Assembly: GCF_001422815.1 (NCBI RefSeq)
Contig: NZ_LMMP01000009.1
Span: forward strand, 7,746-71,745
Source of the DNA: Methylobacterium sp. Leaf91
GTDB lineage: Bacteria > Pseudomonadota > Alphaproteobacteria > Rhizobiales > Beijerinckiaceae
Direction: 5' to 3'
DNA length: 64,000 bases
The notes beneath the pieces were generated by a model that saw only the letters and a list, made by a program, of their open reading frames with translations, had not been told where the DNA came from and ran no database searches. A program made the translations under genes and the position numbers. Position 1 is the stretch's first letter, and each line of letters begins with the position of its first letter. Positions 61,473 through 64,000 of this stretch are shown piece after piece.

Positions 61473-64000
61473 TCAGACCGCCAGCGCCTCGTTGAGGAAG
61501 GCCTGGAGCTGGGCCTGATGCTTGGAAAGAAGGCCGACCGCCGTGGACGCCGAGGCGGGGCGGCCGACATAGCGCGCCCGCTTCACCTGCGACTGAGCCT
61601 GGCCGAGGACCCATTCGAGATACGGATCGACAAAGGACCAGGCGCCCATGTTCTTGGGCTCCTCCTGGCACCACACCACCTCTGCATTGCGGAAGCGCGC
61701 CATCTCGTTGGCCAGCGCCTTGAGCGGGAACGGATAGAGCTGCTCCACGCGCATCAGGTAGACATCGTTGACGCCACGCTTCTCGCGTTCGTCGTAGAGG
61801 TCGTAATAAACCTTGCCCGAGCAGAGCACGACGCGACGGATCTTGTCGTCCTTCACGAGCTTGATCGTGTCGTCTTCGTGCTCGGCATCGTCCCAGAGCA
61901 CGCGGTGGAAGGTCGATCCCTCCGCCAGCATGTCGAGGTTCGACACCGCCCGCTTGTGCCGCAGGAGCGATTTCGGGGTCATCAGCACCAGCGGCTTGCG
62001 GAACTCGCGGTTCAGCTGACGGCGCAGGATGTGGAAGTAGTTCGAGGGAGTCGTGCAGTTGGCGACCTGCATGTTGTCCTCGGCACACATCTGCAGGAAG
62101 CGCTCGAGGCGGGCCGAGGAATGCTCCGGCCCCTGCCCCTCGTAGCCATGCGGCAGCAGCAGCGTCAGGCCGGACATGCGCAGCCACTTGCGCTCGCCCG
62201 AAGAGATGAACTGATCGATGACGACCTGCGCGCCGTTGGCGAAATCGCCGAACTGCGCCTCCCACAGAACCAGGGAATTGGGGTCGGCCAGCGAGTAGCC
62301 GTATTCGAAGCCGAGCACGGCCTCCTCGGAGAGCATCGAGTTGATGACCTCGAGATTCGCCTGCCCCTCGCGGATGGAGTTGAGCGAGGTGTAGCGCTGC
62401 TCGTTCTCCTGATCGATCACGACGGCATGGCGCTGCGAGAAGGTCCCGCGCTCCACGTCCTGGCCCGACAGCCGGACCCGATGCCCCTCGATGAGGAGCG
62501 AACCGAAGGCCAGGGCCTCGGCCGTCGCCCAGTCGATCCCCTTGCCCGTCTCGACGGCCTTGGCGCGGTTGTCGAAGAAGCGCTGGATCGTGCGGTGGAG
62601 GTGGAAGCCGGGCGGCGGCGTGGTGATGCGCTGGGCGATCTCGCGCAGGATATCGGCCGGCACGCCGGTCTTGCCACGGCGCGGATCGTCCACGTCCTCA
62701 CGCACGGCCTTGAAGCCGGACCAGCGCCCGTCGAGCCAATCGGCCTTGTTGGCCTTGTAGTTTCCGGCGACCTCCAGTTCCCCGTCGAGCATGGCCCGGA
62801 ACTCGGCCTTGCGCGCGTCGAACTGCTCCTGCGTCAGCACACCCTCGGCGATGAGCTTCTTGGCGTAGGTCTCCAGCGCCGTCGGGTGCTTGCGGATGCG
62901 CTGGTACATCTTCGGCTGGGTGAAAGCCGGCTCGTCGCCCTCGTTATGGCCGAAGCGGCGGTAGCACAGCATGTCGATGACGACGGGCTTGCCGAACTTC
63001 TGGCGGTACTCGATGGCGATCTTGGCCGCGAAGGTGACGGCCTCCGGGTCGTCGCCGTTGCAGTGGAAGATTGGCGCTTCCACCATCTTGGCGACGTCGG
63101 ACGGATAGGGTGACGAGCGCGAGAAGCGCGGATCGGTGGTGAAGCCGATCTGGTTGTTGATGATGAAGTGGATCGATCCGCCGGTGCGGTGCCCCTTGAG
63201 GCCCGACAGGCCGAGGCACTCGGCCACCACGCCCTGGCCGGCGAAGGCCGCATCGCCGTGGATGAGCAGCGGCACGACGCTGGTGCGCTGGACATTCGGC
63301 TTGGCCCGCTGGTCCTGCTTGGCGCGCACCTTACCCAGCACCACCGGATCGACGATCTCGAGATGGGACGGGTTGGCGGTCAGCGAGAGGTGGACGTTGT
63401 TGTCGTCGAAGGTACGGTCCGACGAAGCACCGAGATGGTACTTCACGTCGCCCGAGCCCTCGACTTCGGCGGGAGAGGCCGAGCCGCCCTTGAACTCGTT
63501 GAAGATCGCCCGGAACGGCTTCGACATGACGTTCGACAGCACGTTGAGGCGGCCGCGATGGGCCATGCCGAGCACGATCTCCTTCGCGCCCAACGCGCCG
63601 CCGCGCTTAATGATCTGCTCCAGCGCCGGAATCATCGATTCCGACCCGTCGAGGCCGAAGCGCTTGGTGCCGGTGTATTTGAGGTCGAGGAACTTCTCGA
63701 ATCCCTCCGCCTCCACCAGCTTGTTCAGGATGGCGCGCCGGCCCTCGGGCGTGAAGGAGATCTCCTTGCCCTTGCCTTCGATACGCTCCTGAATCCACGC
63801 CTTCTCCTCCGGGTTGGAGATGTGCATGAACTCGACGCCCAGCGTCTGGCAGTAGGTGCGCTCCAGGATCTCGACGATCTCGCGGATGGTCGAATATTGG
63901 AGGCCGAGCACGTTATCGAGGAAGATCGGACGGTCCCAATCCTTCTCCTCGAAACCGTAATGCTGGGGGTGCAGCTCCTCGTGGTCGCCGCGCGGGGCGA
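61473..64000 (-). CDS. sucA: 2-oxoglutarate dehydrogenase E1 (partial, 5' end beyond right edge)
   Basis: About 842 codons are visible; the N-terminus lies beyond base 64000. Thiamine-diphosphate enzyme of the TCA cycle. Motifs: [15 protein letters not shown], the pyrophosphate-binding [33 protein letters not shown] and a C-terminal [16 protein letters not shown]. The visible frame runs on upstream of the internal GTG at 63911 with family sequence ([20 protein letters not shown]), proving the true start is outside. Confidence 0.96.
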   Translation of the reverse strand, partial: APRGDHEELHPQHYGFEEKDWDRPIFLDNVLGLQYSTIREIVEILERTYCQTLGVEFMHISNPEEKAWIQERIEGKGKEISFTPEGRRAILNKLVEAEGFEKFLDLKYTGTKRFGLDGSESMIPALEQIIKRGGALGAKEIVLGMAHRGRLNVLSNVMSKPFRAIFNEFKGGSASPAEVEGSGDVKYHLGASSDRTFDDNNVHLSLTANPSHLEIVDPVVLGKVRAKQDQRAKPNVQRTSVVPLLIHGDAAFAGQGVVAECLGLSGLKGHRTGGSIHFIINNQIGFTTDPRFSRSSPYPSDVAKMVEAPIFHCNGDDPEAVTFAAKIAIEYRQKFGKPVVIDMLCYRRFGHNEGDEPAFTQPKMYQRIRKHPTALETYAKKLIAEGVLTQEQFDARKAEFRAMLDGELEVAGNYKANKADWLDGRWSGFKAVREDVDDPRRGKTGVPADILREIAQRITTPPPGFHLHRTIQRFFDNRAKAVETGKGIDWATAEALAFGSLLIEGHRVRLSGQDVERGTFSQRHAVVIDQENEQRYTSLNSIREGQANLEVINSMLSEEAVLGFEYGYSLADPNSLVLWEAQFGDFANGAQVVIDQFISSGERKWLRMSGLTLLLPHGYEGQGPEHSSARLERFLQMCAEDNMQVANCTTPSNYFHILRRQLNREFRKPLVLMTPKSLLRHKRAVSNLDMLAEGSTFHRVLWDDAEHEDDTIKLVKDDKIRRVVLCSGKVYYDLYDEREKRGVNDVYLMRVEQLYPFPLKALANEMARFRNAEVVWCQEEPKNMGAWSFVDPYLEWVLGQAQSQVKRARYVGRPASASTAVGLLSKHQAQLQAFLNEALAV

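Overview
High-G+C alphaproteobacterial chromosome, most like a Rhizobiales/Methylobacteriaceae genome. The basis is a sucA-sucB-lpd operon, a two-component pair next to ccmI-ccmE-ccmF-ccmH (the rhizobial feuPQ-cycHJKL arrangement), an RcGTA-type gene transfer agent (GTA) cluster and a DUF3606 protein. No rRNA, tRNA or CRISPR array was seen. Assignments come from reading motifs by eye, without database searches.

1-6934: siderophore locus. A leftward NRPS (fatty acyl-AMP ligase, carrier, condensation and adenylation domains) and an MbtH protein diverge from an IucD/PvdA-type amino-acid N-hydroxylase and an iron-siderophore ABC ATPase. Together they suggest an acylated hydroxamate peptide siderophore. 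The adenylation domain carries a tandem in-frame 270-bp duplication. 6994-13485: housekeeping and stress genes: small soluble proteins, secreted and OmpA-like proteins, an AraC regulator divergent from an MFS transporter, and an Hsp20 gene whose leader looks like a ROSE RNA thermometer.

13795-16301: a visibly A+T-richer two-gene cassette, coupled by ATGA: an unrecognised 424-aa protein followed by a 411-aa protein with a PD-(D/E)XK nuclease fold. It is the best candidate here for an undescribed system. 16686-41528: a near-complete GTA/HK97-like particle cluster in canonical order (terS, terL, portal, protease, capsid, connectors, tail tube, tape measure, baseplate hub, NlpC/P60, mega-hub), followed by a DUF2793/C1q-like tail protein and a lysis module. 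A strong sigma70-type promoter next to a 12-bp palindrome precedes it. The cluster is interrupted by a NTF2-like secreted protein, VapBC, a 610-aa nitrilase-superfamily protein, two trypsin-like proteases and HigBA, all encoded against the particle genes, and by palindromic repeat elements. The gp13 hub gene has a one-base frameshift.

41966-50763: a FeuN-like periplasmic protein, response regulator and sensor kinase, then the cytochrome c maturation operon. A RES-Xre toxin-antitoxin pair and an orphan VapB-type antitoxin sit between regulator and kinase. 51068-58430: a secreted protein, chemoreceptor, DUF1007 protein plus nickel/cobalt permease, an uncharacterised cysteine-containing protein, histidine phosphatase, XerC-type recombinase and glutathione S-transferase. 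58576-64000: leftward 2-oxoglutarate dehydrogenase operon (sucA cut by the window edge, sucB, lpd).
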